Source of the DNA: an uncultured Lachnoclostridium sp.
Lineage (GTDB): Bacteria > Bacillota > Clostridia > Lachnospirales > Lachnospiraceae
Direction: 5' to 3'
DNA length: 12,134 nucleotides
Assembly (NCBI GenBank): GCA_905212635.1
Contig: CAJMFH010000048.1
Location: forward strand, 1-12,134
This document shows, piece by piece, positions 1 through 7,903 of this stretch. Made by a program: the position numbers and the translations under genes. The first letter of the stretch is position 1. The number at the start of each line of letters is the position of its first letter. The notes beneath the pieces are model-generated. The model did not search any database and was not told the DNA's origin. It was given only the letters and a program-made list of their open reading frames with translations.

Positions 1-1
1 T

Positions 2-1915
2 TACCGCTATCAGCGTGAGATTGCGAGAAAAGCCAATACGACCGATGCAGAGATTTTGTCGCTCATTGAGTGCAGCAACGAAGAAGTCAATCAGGAAAAT
101 TCCAACAAAGATGCAAGCATCAATTCGACGCAGCGCGATTATATGGCAGGTCAGGTCAGCAAGGACCTTACGATGCGTCTGCTGCTGCCGAAAGAAATTG
201 TAGATGCACATAACGAAGGAATCATTCATTTTCACGATTCCGATTATTATGCACAAAAAGAACATAACTGTGATCTGATTAATCTTGAGGACATGCTTCA
301 AAATGGAACGGTCATCAGTGAGACAATGATTGAAAAACCACATTCCTTTTATACTGCGTGCAATGTCACGACCCAGATTGTAGCGCAGGTGGCGAGCAAC
401 CAGTACGGCGGACAGTCATTTTCCCTTGCTCATCTGGCGCCGTTTGTGGACATCAGCCGAAAGAAAATCTATAATGAAGTAGAAGCTGAATTTGTCGAAA
501 ACGATTTCGAAAAAGACGATGAAAAGATAAAGAAAATTACGGAAAAACGGCTTTTGGATGAGATCAAACGAGGGATACAGACCATTCAGTATCAGCTCAT
601 TACGCTGATGACGTGTAATGGACAGGCACCGTTTGTCACAATGTTTATGTATCTGGATGAAGTGGAAGGTCAGACACGGTATGACCTTTCCCTGCTTATC
701 CGTGAGGTGCTGACACAGCGGATTCAGGGGGTCAAAAATGAAAAAGGTGTGTGGATCACACCGGCATTTCCGAAACTGATCTATGTGCTTGATGAGGACA
801 ATATTTCGGAAGATTCTCCGTATTATTCATTGACGGAACTTGCTGCCGAATGTACCGCAAAACGTATGGTCCCGGATTATATTTCGGCCAAGGTCATGCG
901 TGAATTAAAGCAGGGGGATGTGTATACCTGCATGGGTTGCCGGTCATTTCTGACGGTCGAAGACAGCCAGCGGAATCCGGATGGCAGTCATAAATATTAT
1001 GGAAGATTTAATCAGGGAGTCGTGACGATCAATCTTGTTGATGTGGCGTGCTCGTCGTACGGCGACATGGACAAGTTTTGGAAAATATTGGATGAAAGGC
1101 TGGAACTTTGCCACCGTGCCCTGCGTTGCCGTCATGAGCGCCTTCTCGGCACCGTTTCCGATGTGGCACCGATTCTGTGGCAGCATGGAGCACTTGCACG
1201 CCTGAAAAAAGGAGAGAAGATCGACAAACTTTTGTATAACGGCTATTCGACCATTTCCCTCGGCTATGCCGGCTTGTACGAAATGTGCGTGCGAATGACC
1301 GGAGAAAGCCATACGGCAAAAGAGGGACATGATTTTGCACTGGAAGTCATGCAGAAGTTAAACGACAAATGTGCTGAATGGAAAGCCGCTGAAAATATCA
1401 GTTATTCGGTTTACGGCACGCCGATGGAATCAACGACCTATAAATTTGCCAAATGCCTGCAAAAGCGGTTTGGTCGGATTGAAGGCGTGACGGATAAAAA
1501 CTACATTACCAATAGCTACCATATTCACGTGACCGAGCCAATCAATGCGTTTGACAAATTGACGTTTGAATCGGAATTTCAGAAACTGTCGCCCGGCGGT
1601 GCTATCAGCTATGTGGAAGTGCCAAATATGCAGCACAACATACCGGCAGTACTTGCGGTAATGCGGCACATTTACGAAAATATCATGTATGCGGAACTCA
1701 ATACAAAAAGCGATTTCTGCGAGGCTTGCGGATACGACGGCGAGATCCAGATAAAAACCGATGAAAAAGGAAAACTTGTCTGGGAATGCCCAAATTGTGG
1801 CAACCGCGACACCGATACCCTGTTCGTCGCCCGACGCACGTGCGGCTATATCGGAACACAGTTCTGGAACCAGGGCAGAACCCAGGAAATCAAAGACCGG
1901 GTATTACACCTGTAA
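2..1915 (+). CDS. nrdD: Anaerobic (class III) ribonucleoside-triphosphate reductase, 5'-truncated by window edge
   Basis: NrdD reduces ribonucleoside triphosphates to dNTPs without oxygen, using a glycyl radical installed by the SAM enzyme NrdG. The frame is open from base 2; the TTG at 56 is only the first start-like codon, and the residues before it (RYQREIARKA...) continue the family sequence, so the true start lies upstream. About 637 residues are visible; family members are about 700 or more, so the missing part should be the N-terminal ATP cone. Counting from the codon at 56: the active-site ACNVTTQ cysteine is C102, the CMGCRSF cysteines are C292 and C295 (one likely the thiyl-radical residue), the zinc CxxC pairs are C555/C558 and C578/C581, and the radical motif RTCGY has G597 (codon 1844-1846). 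All key residues are present. No nrdG follows in the window, and no terminator hairpin is seen after the TAA. Confidence 0.97.
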   Translation, partial: YRYQREIARKANTTDAEILSLIECSNEEVNQENSNKDASINSTQRDYMAGQVSKDLTMRLLLPKEIVDAHNEGIIHFHDSDYYAQKEHNCDLINLEDMLQNGTVISETMIEKPHSFYTACNVTTQIVAQVASNQYGGQSFSLAHLAPFVDISRKKIYNEVEAEFVENDFEKDDEKIKKITEKRLLDEIKRGIQTIQYQLITLMTCNGQAPFVTMFMYLDEVEGQTRYDLSLLIREVLTQRIQGVKNEKGVWITPAFPKLIYVLDEDNISEDSPYYSLTELAAECTAKRMVPDYISAKVMRELKQGDVYTCMGCRSFLTVEDSQRNPDGSHKYYGRFNQGVVTINLVDVACSSYGDMDKFWKILDERLELCHRALRCRHERLLGTVSDVAPILWQHGALARLKKGEKIDKLLYNGYSTISLGYAGLYEMCVRMTGESHTAKEGHDFALEVMQKLNDKCAEWKAAENISYSVYGTPMESTTYKFAKCLQKRFGRIEGVTDKNYITNSYHIHVTEPINAFDKLTFESEFQKLSPGGAISYVEVPNMQHNIPAVLAVMRHIYENIMYAELNTKSDFCEACGYDGEIQIKTDEKGKLVWECPNCGNRDTDTLFVARRTCGYIGTQFWNQGRTQEIKDRVLHL

Positions 1916-1932
1916 CATTCCTTAAAAAAAAC

Positions 1933-1961
1933 TTGCACTATCCCTCATAATCCATTATCAT
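1933..1961 (+). promoter_or_regulatory. Probable sigma-A promoter of the symporter gene
   Basis: TTGCAC (1933-1938), a 17-bp spacer and TATCAT (1956-1961). The -10 matches consensus at 5 of 6 bases; the -35 only keeps TTG. An AGGAGG ribosome binding site at 1983-1988 lies 5 nt before the ATG. The absence of a terminator after nrdD leaves read-through possible as well. Confidence 0.5.
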
Positions 1962-1993
1962 AGAAGATATCAACACACTAACAGGAGGATTTT

Positions 1994-3394
1994 ATGGAAA
2001 AGAAAAAACGAGGGAGTTTTACAGGGACACTGGGATTTGTAATGGCGGCAGCAGGGAGTGCCGTTGGACTTGGAAATATTTGGAGATTTCCGTATCTTGC
2101 AGCGAAAAATCATGGTGGAGTATTTATCATCTGCTACATCATACTGGCATTGACATTTGGATTCGCTTTGCTTACAACAGAGATTGCGATCGGAAGAAAG
2201 ACCAAGCAGAGTCCGCTTACTGCTTATGCCTCCATTCATCCGAAATGGGGAAAGCTGGGCGTGCTTGCCTGCCTTGTACCAACGATCATTTTGCCGTATT
2301 ACTGCGTGATCGGTGGATGGGTAGTCAAATATTTTACTGTATTTGCTACCGCGAAAGCACATAATGCAGCACAGGATAGTTTCTTTACCGGATTTATTAC
2401 ATCGCAGTATGCACCGATTTTCTTTATGATGGTATTCCTAGGAGCGACAGCGGCCGTCGTACTTTGCGGCGTGGATAAAGGAATTGAAAAGGCCAGCAAA
2501 TTTATCATGCCGATCTTATTGGTACTGATCATAGGAATTTCTATTTATTCCCTGACGATAAAATTTACGGACGCAGATGGAGTTACCCGAACCGGACTTG
2601 ACGGTCTGAAAGTATATCTTGTGCCGGATGTCAGTGGAATGACATTGAAAGACTGGGTCGTTATCATTATGGATGCGATGGGACAGCTGTTCTTCTCCAT
2701 CAGTGTAGCGATGGGAATTATGGTAGCATATGGTTCCTATGTGCCAAAAGATGTAAATTTGATGAAATCCATCAACCAGATTGAGATTTTTGATACTGCG
2801 GTAGCACTTCTTGCAGGTCTGATGATCGTCCCGGCAATCTATGTATTTATGGGAATCGAAGGAATGTCCGGCGGTCCGGGACTGATGTTTGTTTCCCTTC
2901 CAAAAGTATTTGACCAGATGGGCGGTGTCGGCATCGCCATCGGAATTGCATTTTTCCTGATGGTGCTTTTTGCAGCCGTAACATCTTCCGTGTCAGTCAT
3001 GGAAGCTATCGTGTCAAGTATGATGGACAAGTTCCATTGGTCGAGAAAGAAAGGCGGAATTATTGTAACCATTTATGCGTTTATCGGTGGAATCGTTGTC
3101 TGCCTTGGTTACAATCTGTTTTACTTTGAACTGCCGCTGCCAAATGGAAGCGTGGCACAGATCTTAGACATTATGGACTATATCAGTAATAATATTCTGA
3201 TGCCGTCCGTAGCCGTGCTTACCTGTGTTTTGATTGGCTGGGTTGTAAAACCGGATGTCATCATCAATGAAGTAACGCAGAATGGAAAATATAAGTTCAG
3301 CAGAAAGGGATTGTATATAGTCATGATTCGGTTCGTGGCACCGATTTTGTTATTATTCCTGCTGCTTCAGTCATTGGGAGTTATAAATATCTAA
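1994..3394 (+). CDS. Sodium-dependent transporter, neurotransmitter:sodium symporter (NSS/SNF) family
   Basis: A secondary transporter of the LeuT/MhsT/TnaT type, which couples the sodium gradient to uptake of amino acids or related amines across the cytoplasmic membrane. The diagnostic TM1 is present (GSAVGLGNIWRFPY, residues 21-34, the unwound sodium/substrate helix), followed by GG and TM2 ending in a TEIAIGR motif (62-68). About 11 hydrophobic helices are visible: roughly 12-35, 40-62, 89-113, 140-159, 168-188, 225-248, 266-286, 311-340, 353-372, 398-418 and 439-461. At 466 residues with 11 rather than 12 helices, it resembles the shorter bacterial members. TM6 carries FFSISVAMG (233-241) and TM8 the AAVTSSVS stretch (327-334) that in this family contributes to the second sodium site. 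The substrate cannot be told from sequence; the gene is flanked by its own promoter and terminator and is probably monocistronic. Confidence 0.95.
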   Translation: MEKKKRGSFTGTLGFVMAAAGSAVGLGNIWRFPYLAAKNHGGVFIICYIILALTFGFALLTTEIAIGRKTKQSPLTAYASIHPKWGKLGVLACLVPTIILPYYCVIGGWVVKYFTVFATAKAHNAAQDSFFTGFITSQYAPIFFMMVFLGATAAVVLCGVDKGIEKASKFIMPILLVLIIGISIYSLTIKFTDADGVTRTGLDGLKVYLVPDVSGMTLKDWVVIIMDAMGQLFFSISVAMGIMVAYGSYVPKDVNLMKSINQIEIFDTAVALLAGLMIVPAIYVFMGIEGMSGGPGLMFVSLPKVFDQMGGVGIAIGIAFFLMVLFAAVTSSVSVMEAIVSSMMDKFHWSRKKGGIIVTIYAFIGGIVVCLGYNLFYFELPLPNGSVAQILDIMDYISNNILMPSVAVLTCVLIGWVVKPDVIINEVTQNGKYKFSRKGLYIVMIRFVAPILLLFLLLQSLGVINI

Positions 3395-3400
3395 TAACGA

Positions 3401-3446
3401 AAGGAGCATCTCTCCTGCACTATCGGTAGGAAAGAGGCTCCTTTTT
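3401..3446 (+). terminator. Rho-independent terminator after the symporter gene
   Basis: AAGGAGC (3401-3407) pairs with GCTCCTT (3437-3443), and five Ts follow from 3442. An inner helix between CTCTCCT and the AGGAAAGAG segment can extend the stem. It starts 6 nt after the stop codon. Confidence 0.85.
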
Positions 3447-3483
3447 GAAAAGGGGGGAGGATAAGTATTTTAACTTTATCTTT

Positions 3484-3504
3484 GGTTATAGTAAGAGTAT
3501 AACC
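3484..3504. repeat. Perfect 7-bp inverted repeat upstream of the M18 peptidase, possible operator
   Basis: GGTTATA (3484-3490), a 7-nt spacer, then TATAACC (3498-3504). It lies 42 nt before the ATG at 3546, in an otherwise AT-rich intergenic stretch. No T-run follows, so it is not a terminator. The right arm includes TATAAC, which resembles a -10 box, with a poor TTTATC 17 bp upstream. The size fits a dimeric repressor or MerR-type operator, but no regulator is visible nearby. Confidence 0.4.
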
Positions 3505-3545
3505 GGAAGAAAAGAAATTATACAAATTGGGAAAGGAAAATTGAT

Positions 3546-4865
3546 ATGAATATAGAAGTTCAGGAAACCGCAGATCGATTATTGAATCGGATCGGCGTAT
3601 CAACGTGCAGTTTTACGACAGTAAAAGCGGCAAAAAGAACATTGGAAGAAGAGGGCGCCTGCGTGCTTTCCATGCAGGAACCGCATTGGAATCTGGAGTC
3701 TGGCAAGACATATCTTGTGACGCAGTCGGATTCCAGTTTGTTTGCATTTTCTATTGGCAGCCAATTTTTGGCAGAAGAGGCGGCGAATGACGGACAGATG
3801 CTTCGGCTGGCTGCGGCGCACACGGATCATCCCTGCCTTTATATCAAAAGCAATCCGGAAGTAGACAGCAAAGGATATGGCAAATTAAATGTCGAGGTGT
3901 ATGGAGGAGCCATTTTAAATACATGGATGGACCGTGCTCTTTCCGTGTCAGGAAAAGTAGTTATCAAATCCGACAATGTATTTGAGCCGGAAGTGCGTAT
4001 TGTGGATATGAAACGTCCGCTTTTTACCATTCCGAATCTTGCCATTCATCTGAACCGTGAGGTCAATAAAGGCGTGGAACTCAACCGCCAGAACGATCTT
4101 GAACCACTGGCTTTTGTTGATGGAACCGAAGTGGAAAAAGACTTTTTCCTTTCTTTACTTGCGAGAGAACTGAATGTATCGGCAAGTGAGATATTAGATT
4201 ATGAATTATATTTGTACAATTGTGATGCCGGAGATGTTTTAGGTATTCAGGAAGATATGATCTCTGCTCCGCGGCTGGATAACATTACGTCGGTGGAAGC
4301 CTGTCTACAGGGACTTTTGAATCAGAAACGGGAAAAGGGGATCAATGTCATTGCGTTGTTTGACAACGAAGAGATTGGAAGCCGCACAAAACAGGGGGCG
4401 GACAGCGAGTTTTTGTATCGTCTGTTAAAGAAAATATACCGGTGCCTCGGAGTGAACGAAGAAAATGCCGAGACGGCGATTTTAGGTGGCTTTGCATTGT
4501 CGCTTGATGTCGCACATGGATTTCATCCCAATAAACCGGACAAATCCGATCCGACCAATCCAAATCCGCTGGGAAAAGGTGTCGTGATCAAACGTTCCAG
4601 TGCGCAGAATTATGTAACAGACAGTGAAGCAGTGGCCACGGCAATGATGATTTTTGAAAACGAAGGCATTCCGTATCAGAAATTTGCCAGCCGATCCGAC
4701 GTTTCTCAGGGAGGCACACTGGGATCAATCGCTTCCAAATATCTGCCGATGAAAATGGTAGACATGGGAGTGCCGATCCTTGCAATGCATTCTGCCCGTG
4801 AACTGATGGCAGCAGCAGATCAGTATTATTTGGAAAAATTTGTCACTGCGTTTTTTGAACAATAA
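3546..4865 (+). CDS. apeB: M18 family zinc aminopeptidase (ApeB-like)
   Basis: A cytosolic metallo-aminopeptidase of the aspartyl aminopeptidase family; M18 enzymes remove N-terminal (often acidic) residues and form large homo-oligomers. The 439-residue length is normal for the bacterial ApeB branch. The expected dinuclear metal ligands and catalytic acids are visible: H92 in AHTDHP (91-96), the bridging aspartate D245 in PRLDN (242-246), E275/E276 in DNEEIGS (273-279), D321 in DVAHG (321-325), and H415 in AMHSARE (413-419). The start is supported by a GGAAAGGA-type ribosome binding site ending about 9 nt before the ATG. A terminator precedes the gene and an unusual palindrome follows it; it may be co-transcribed with nfo, since no terminator with a T-run separates them. 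The symbol is by family resemblance; specificity for acidic residues is not proven. Confidence 0.93.
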   Translation: MNIEVQETADRLLNRIGVSTCSFTTVKAAKRTLEEEGACVLSMQEPHWNLESGKTYLVTQSDSSLFAFSIGSQFLAEEAANDGQMLRLAAAHTDHPCLYIKSNPEVDSKGYGKLNVEVYGGAILNTWMDRALSVSGKVVIKSDNVFEPEVRIVDMKRPLFTIPNLAIHLNREVNKGVELNRQNDLEPLAFVDGTEVEKDFFLSLLARELNVSASEILDYELYLYNCDAGDVLGIQEDMISAPRLDNITSVEACLQGLLNQKREKGINVIALFDNEEIGSRTKQGADSEFLYRLLKKIYRCLGVNEENAETAILGGFALSLDVAHGFHPNKPDKSDPTNPNPLGKGVVIKRSSAQNYVTDSEAVATAMMIFENEGIPYQKFASRSDVSQGGTLGSIASKYLPMKMVDMGVPILAMHSARELMAAADQYYLEKFVTAFFEQ

Positions 4866-4874
4866 ATTTCGAAA

Positions 4875-4922
4875 GCAACTATTCAGAACGCCCCATCCGC
4901 ACATTTAGTCCTGAATAGTTGC
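4875..4922. repeat. 48-nt palindromic element with perfect 12-bp arms
   Basis: GCAACTATTCAG (4875-4886) and CTGAATAGTTGC (4911-4922) are exact reverse complements around a 24-nt loop whose core is C-rich (CGCCCCATCCGC, 4889-4900). No T-run follows on the + strand, so it is not a standard terminator; the right arm ends 3 nt before the AGGAGG of nfo. The long exact arms with a differently composed loop resemble dispersed palindromic units (REP-like or small non-autonomous elements). A structured 5'UTR affecting nfo translation is the alternative. Confidence 0.6.
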
Positions 4923-4936
4923 GATAGGAGGAAAAT

Positions 4937-5821
4937 ATGTTTTTATTAGGATCCCATGTGGGAATGAGTGGAAAAGATATGATGCTTGGCTCCGTGAAAA
5001 CCGCCCTTTCTTATGGCGCAAATACCTTTATGCTTTATACCGGAGCCCCTCAGAATACAAGAAGAAAGAAAATCGAGGAATTAAATATTCCGGCAGCCAG
5101 AGAGCTGATGAAAGAAAAGGGAATCGAGACGTTTGTCGTGCATGCACCCTATATTATCAATCTGGCAAATACAGTGAAACCGGAGACGTTTCAGATTGCG
5201 ACGGATTTTCTTGCGGTAGAATTAGAAAGAACCGAAGCGATGGGATCCGAGACGCTCGTCCTTCATCCGGGTTCCCATGTGGGCGCGGGCGAAGAAGCCG
5301 GTATCGCGCAGATCATCAAAGGGCTGGATATGGTAATGAAGCCGGATATGAAAGTGAAGATTGCTCTGGAGACAATGGCGGGAAAAGGCAGCGAGATCGG
5401 TCGATCTTTTGAAGAACTTAAAGCCATTTATGATGGAGTGCGGTATCCCGAAAATCTTCGTGTGTGCTTTGACACCTGTCATGTAAATGATGCGGGATAC
5501 GATATCGTCAATCATTACGAAGAGGTACTGGAAGAATTTGACAGTATCCTTGGACTGGATCAGATTGCTGTATTCCACATTAACGATAGCAAAAATCCGC
5601 TCGGAGCGCACAAAGACCGCCACGAAAATGTGGGACTGGGAACGATCGGATTTGATACCCTGTACCGGTTTGTATCGGACGAGAGATTTGCCAATGTGCC
5701 GAAAATACTGGAAACGCCGTGGATCAAACCGGAAGATGATCCGAAAAATCCGATTCCGCCATACAAAGAAGAAATTGAGATGTTGCAGAGTGGAGTGATG
5801 AAACCGTTGACAATTTCATGA
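4937..5821 (+). CDS. nfo: Endonuclease IV (AP endonuclease, trinuclear zinc)
   Basis: Cleaves the phosphodiester bond 5' of abasic sites and removes blocked 3' ends in base excision repair. The TIM-barrel sequence is complete at 294 residues, and all nine zinc ligands of the family are visible: H69 (VHAPY), H110 (LHPGS), E145 (ALETMAG), D179 and H182 (FDTCH), H214 (FHINDSK), D227 and H229 (KDRHENVG), and E259 (LETP). The start is fixed by AGGAGG at 4926-4931, 5 nt before the ATG, and by the family-typical LGSHVGMSG beginning at residue 4. No clear promoter lies in the short upstream gap, which is mostly taken up by the palindromic element. The 3' end of the coding sequence contains the -35 box of the metG promoter. 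Confidence 0.97.
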   Translation: MFLLGSHVGMSGKDMMLGSVKTALSYGANTFMLYTGAPQNTRRKKIEELNIPAARELMKEKGIETFVVHAPYIINLANTVKPETFQIATDFLAVELERTEAMGSETLVLHPGSHVGAGEEAGIAQIIKGLDMVMKPDMKVKIALETMAGKGSEIGRSFEELKAIYDGVRYPENLRVCFDTCHVNDAGYDIVNHYEEVLEEFDSILGLDQIAVFHINDSKNPLGAHKDRHENVGLGTIGFDTLYRFVSDERFANVPKILETPWIKPEDDPKNPIPPYKEEIEMLQSGVMKPLTIS

Positions 5822-5835
5822 TTTCCCACTAAAAT
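5807..5835 (+). promoter_or_regulatory. Sigma-A promoter of metG, embedded in the end of nfo
   Basis: Consensus TTGACA (5807-5812), a 17-bp spacer and TAAAAT (5830-5835). The -35 lies inside nfo and the spacer spans its stop codon. The predicted start near 5842 leaves a leader of about 33 nt, with AAGGAGG at 5859-5865 placed 9 nt before the metG ATG. Confidence 0.75.
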
Positions 5836-5874
5836 AGAAAGATAGGAAGTTAAAATTGAAGGAGGCTCTTACAA

Positions 5875-7833
5875 ATGGCAAAGAAACCATATTATCTGAC
5901 AACCGCCATTGCTTACACATCGGGAAAACCTCATATTGGAAATACGTATGAAGTTGTACTTGCCGATGCAATCGTGCGATATAAAAGAAATCAGGGCTAT
6001 GATGTGCGATTCCAGACAGGAACGGACGAACATGGCCAGAAAATAGAATTGAAGGCAGAAGAAGCAGGCATTACGCCAAAAGAATTTGTAGACAATGTTT
6101 CTTCTGAGATCAAACGTATCTGGGATCTGATGAACACCTCTTACGACCGTTTTATCCGCACAACGGATGAAGACCATGAAAAACAGGTTCAGAAGATCTT
6201 TAAGAAATTGTACGAGCAGGGAGACATTTATAAGGGACATTACGAAGGAATGTATTGTACCCCTTGTGAATCTTTCTTCACGCCGTCACAGCTTGTCGAT
6301 GGCAAATGTCCGGACTGCGGACGTGAGTGCCAGCCGGCGAAAGAAGAAGCATATTTCTTGAAATTAAGCAAATATCAGGACCGTCTGATTGAACATATCA
6401 ACACACATCCGGAATTTATCCAGCCGGAGTCACGTAAAAACGAAATGATGAACAATTTCCTTTTGCCGGGACTTCAGGATCTCTGTGTTTCCAGAACCAG
6501 TTTCAAATGGGGCATTCCGGTAGACTTTGATCCGGGCCATATTGTATATGTATGGGTCGATGCGCTGAGCAACTACATTACGGGACTTGGTTACGATCAG
6601 GACGGAAACAGCGATGAAATGTTTGACAAATTCTGGCCGGCAGATCTTCATCTGATCGGAAAAGATATTTTGCGTTTCCATACGATTTATTGGCCGATTA
6701 TGCTCATGGCTCTTGGACTTCCGCTGCCAAAACAGGTATTTGGACATCCTTGGCTACTTCAGGGCGACGGCAAAATGAGTAAAAGTAAGGGAAATGTACT
6801 GTATGCCGATGATCTTGTGGACGAGTTTGGCGTTGATGCCGTACGTTATTTCGTTCTTCATGAGATGCCATTTGAAAACGATGGCGTAATAACCTGGGAA
6901 TTAATGGTAGAACGCATGAATTCCGACCTTGCCAATACATTGGGAAATCTTGTAAATCGTACGATTTCCATGTCCAATAAATATTTTGACGGCGTGGTAA
7001 AAGATGCCGGAGTTTCCGAGCCGGTAGATGATGAATTGAAAGCAGTTATCAATGCAGCACCGGGAAAAGTCACAGAAAAAATGGACAAACTTCGTGTGGC
7101 GGATGCAATCACGGAAATCTTTACCCTGTTTAAACGCTGCAATAAATATATCGACGAGACAATGCCTTGGGCACTTGCCAAAGAGGAAGAAAAGAAACCT
7201 CGTCTGGCTACCGTTTTGTATAATCTGATGGATGGTATCCGCGTCGGCGCAACTCTTTTGGATTCCTTTATGCCGGAAACCAGTGAGAAGATCCTTGCTC
7301 AGATCAATGCGCCAAAGGGCGAGCTTGAGACGCTGAAAGCAGGAGATTATCCAAACGATACCAAAGTGGTTGAAAAACCGGAAATCTTATTTGCGCGAAT
7401 TGATGAAGAAGAATTTATGAAAAAAATTCATGAAAAAGAGGCGGCTCAGGCAGCAGAAGCAGAAAAAACTGAGGCACCGGAAGATGTTATTGATATCGAA
7501 GCAAAACCGGAGATCACATTTGATGACTTTATGAAAATGCAGTTCCAGGTAGGCGAGATCATTGCCTGCGAGGAAGTGAAGAAATCAAGAAAACTTTTGT
7601 GTTCTCAGGTTCGCATCGGAAGCGAAGTAAAACAGATCGTATCCGGAATCAAAGCACACTACAGTGCCGAAGAGATGGTCGGTAAAAAAGTTATGGTTCT
7701 TGTAAACCTGAAACCTGCAAAACTGGCAGGCGTATTGTCGGAAGGAATGCTTCTCTGCGCAGAAGATGCAGAGGGAAATCTCGCACTCCTGACACCGGAA
7801 AAACCAATGCCGGCAGGAGCAGAAATCTGCTAA
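5875..7833 (+). CDS. metG: Methionyl-tRNA synthetase with C-terminal tRNA-binding domain
   Basis: Class I synthetase that charges initiator and elongator tRNA-Met. The Rossmann fold begins at once, with the HIGH-box variant HIGN (20-23), and the KMSKS loop is intact (300-304). A zinc knuckle lies in the connective insertion with cysteines 128, 131, 145 and 148, i.e. the four-cysteine arrangement. The anticodon-binding helical domain follows, then a charged, Glu/Ala-rich linker (about 505-545) and a Trbp111/EMAPII-like OB-fold domain (about 547-652, with FQVGEI and KPAKLAG), which dimerises the protein and binds tRNA. The 652-residue length is normal for this arrangement. The gene ends in tandem TAA TAG stops and is followed by a hairpin. 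The leader is too short to hold a T-box, so regulation by that route is unlikely here. Confidence 0.98.
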   Translation: MAKKPYYLTTAIAYTSGKPHIGNTYEVVLADAIVRYKRNQGYDVRFQTGTDEHGQKIELKAEEAGITPKEFVDNVSSEIKRIWDLMNTSYDRFIRTTDEDHEKQVQKIFKKLYEQGDIYKGHYEGMYCTPCESFFTPSQLVDGKCPDCGRECQPAKEEAYFLKLSKYQDRLIEHINTHPEFIQPESRKNEMMNNFLLPGLQDLCVSRTSFKWGIPVDFDPGHIVYVWVDALSNYITGLGYDQDGNSDEMFDKFWPADLHLIGKDILRFHTIYWPIMLMALGLPLPKQVFGHPWLLQGDGKMSKSKGNVLYADDLVDEFGVDAVRYFVLHEMPFENDGVITWELMVERMNSDLANTLGNLVNRTISMSNKYFDGVVKDAGVSEPVDDELKAVINAAPGKVTEKMDKLRVADAITEIFTLFKRCNKYIDETMPWALAKEEEKKPRLATVLYNLMDGIRVGATLLDSFMPETSEKILAQINAPKGELETLKAGDYPNDTKVVEKPEILFARIDEEEFMKKIHEKEAAQAAEAEKTEAPEDVIDIEAKPEITFDDFMKMQFQVGEIIACEEVKKSRKLLCSQVRIGSEVKQIVSGIKAHYSAEEMVGKKVMVLVNLKPAKLAGVLSEGMLLCAEDAEGNLALLTPEKPMPAGAEIC

Positions 7834-7856
7834 TAGAATATAAAGAAAACGGAGAT

Positions 7857-7892
7857 AAAAGGCAACAGAGGAATTCTCTTCTGTTGTCTTTT
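7857..7892 (+). terminator. Long hairpin, probable metG terminator, abutting the tatD start
   Basis: AAAAGGCAACAGAG (7857-7870) pairs with the segment ending in TCTGTTGTCTTTT (7880-7892), giving a nearly continuous stem of about 16 pairs with two G-U wobbles and a loop of about 4 nt. The flanking A and T runs pair with each other, so it could terminate in both directions. It ends only 11 nt before the tatD ATG, so some read-through, or a role in tatD translation, is plausible. Confidence 0.7.
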
Positions 7893-7903
7893 CTAAGAAT
7901 AAT

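Noticed and set aside
56..58. TTG at 56 as the nrdD start
   Set aside because: The frame stays open to base 2 with residues matching NrdD, so the protein simply begins before the window.
944..1340. Two overlapping - strand ORFs (128 and 103 codons) inside nrdD
   Set aside because: They are antisense shadows of a strongly conserved coding region, with no ribosome binding site or recognisable family.
3401..3545. A riboswitch or small RNA before the M18 peptidase
   Set aside because: The span is only about 100 nt once the terminator is excluded, and shows no structure beyond the 7-bp inverted repeat.
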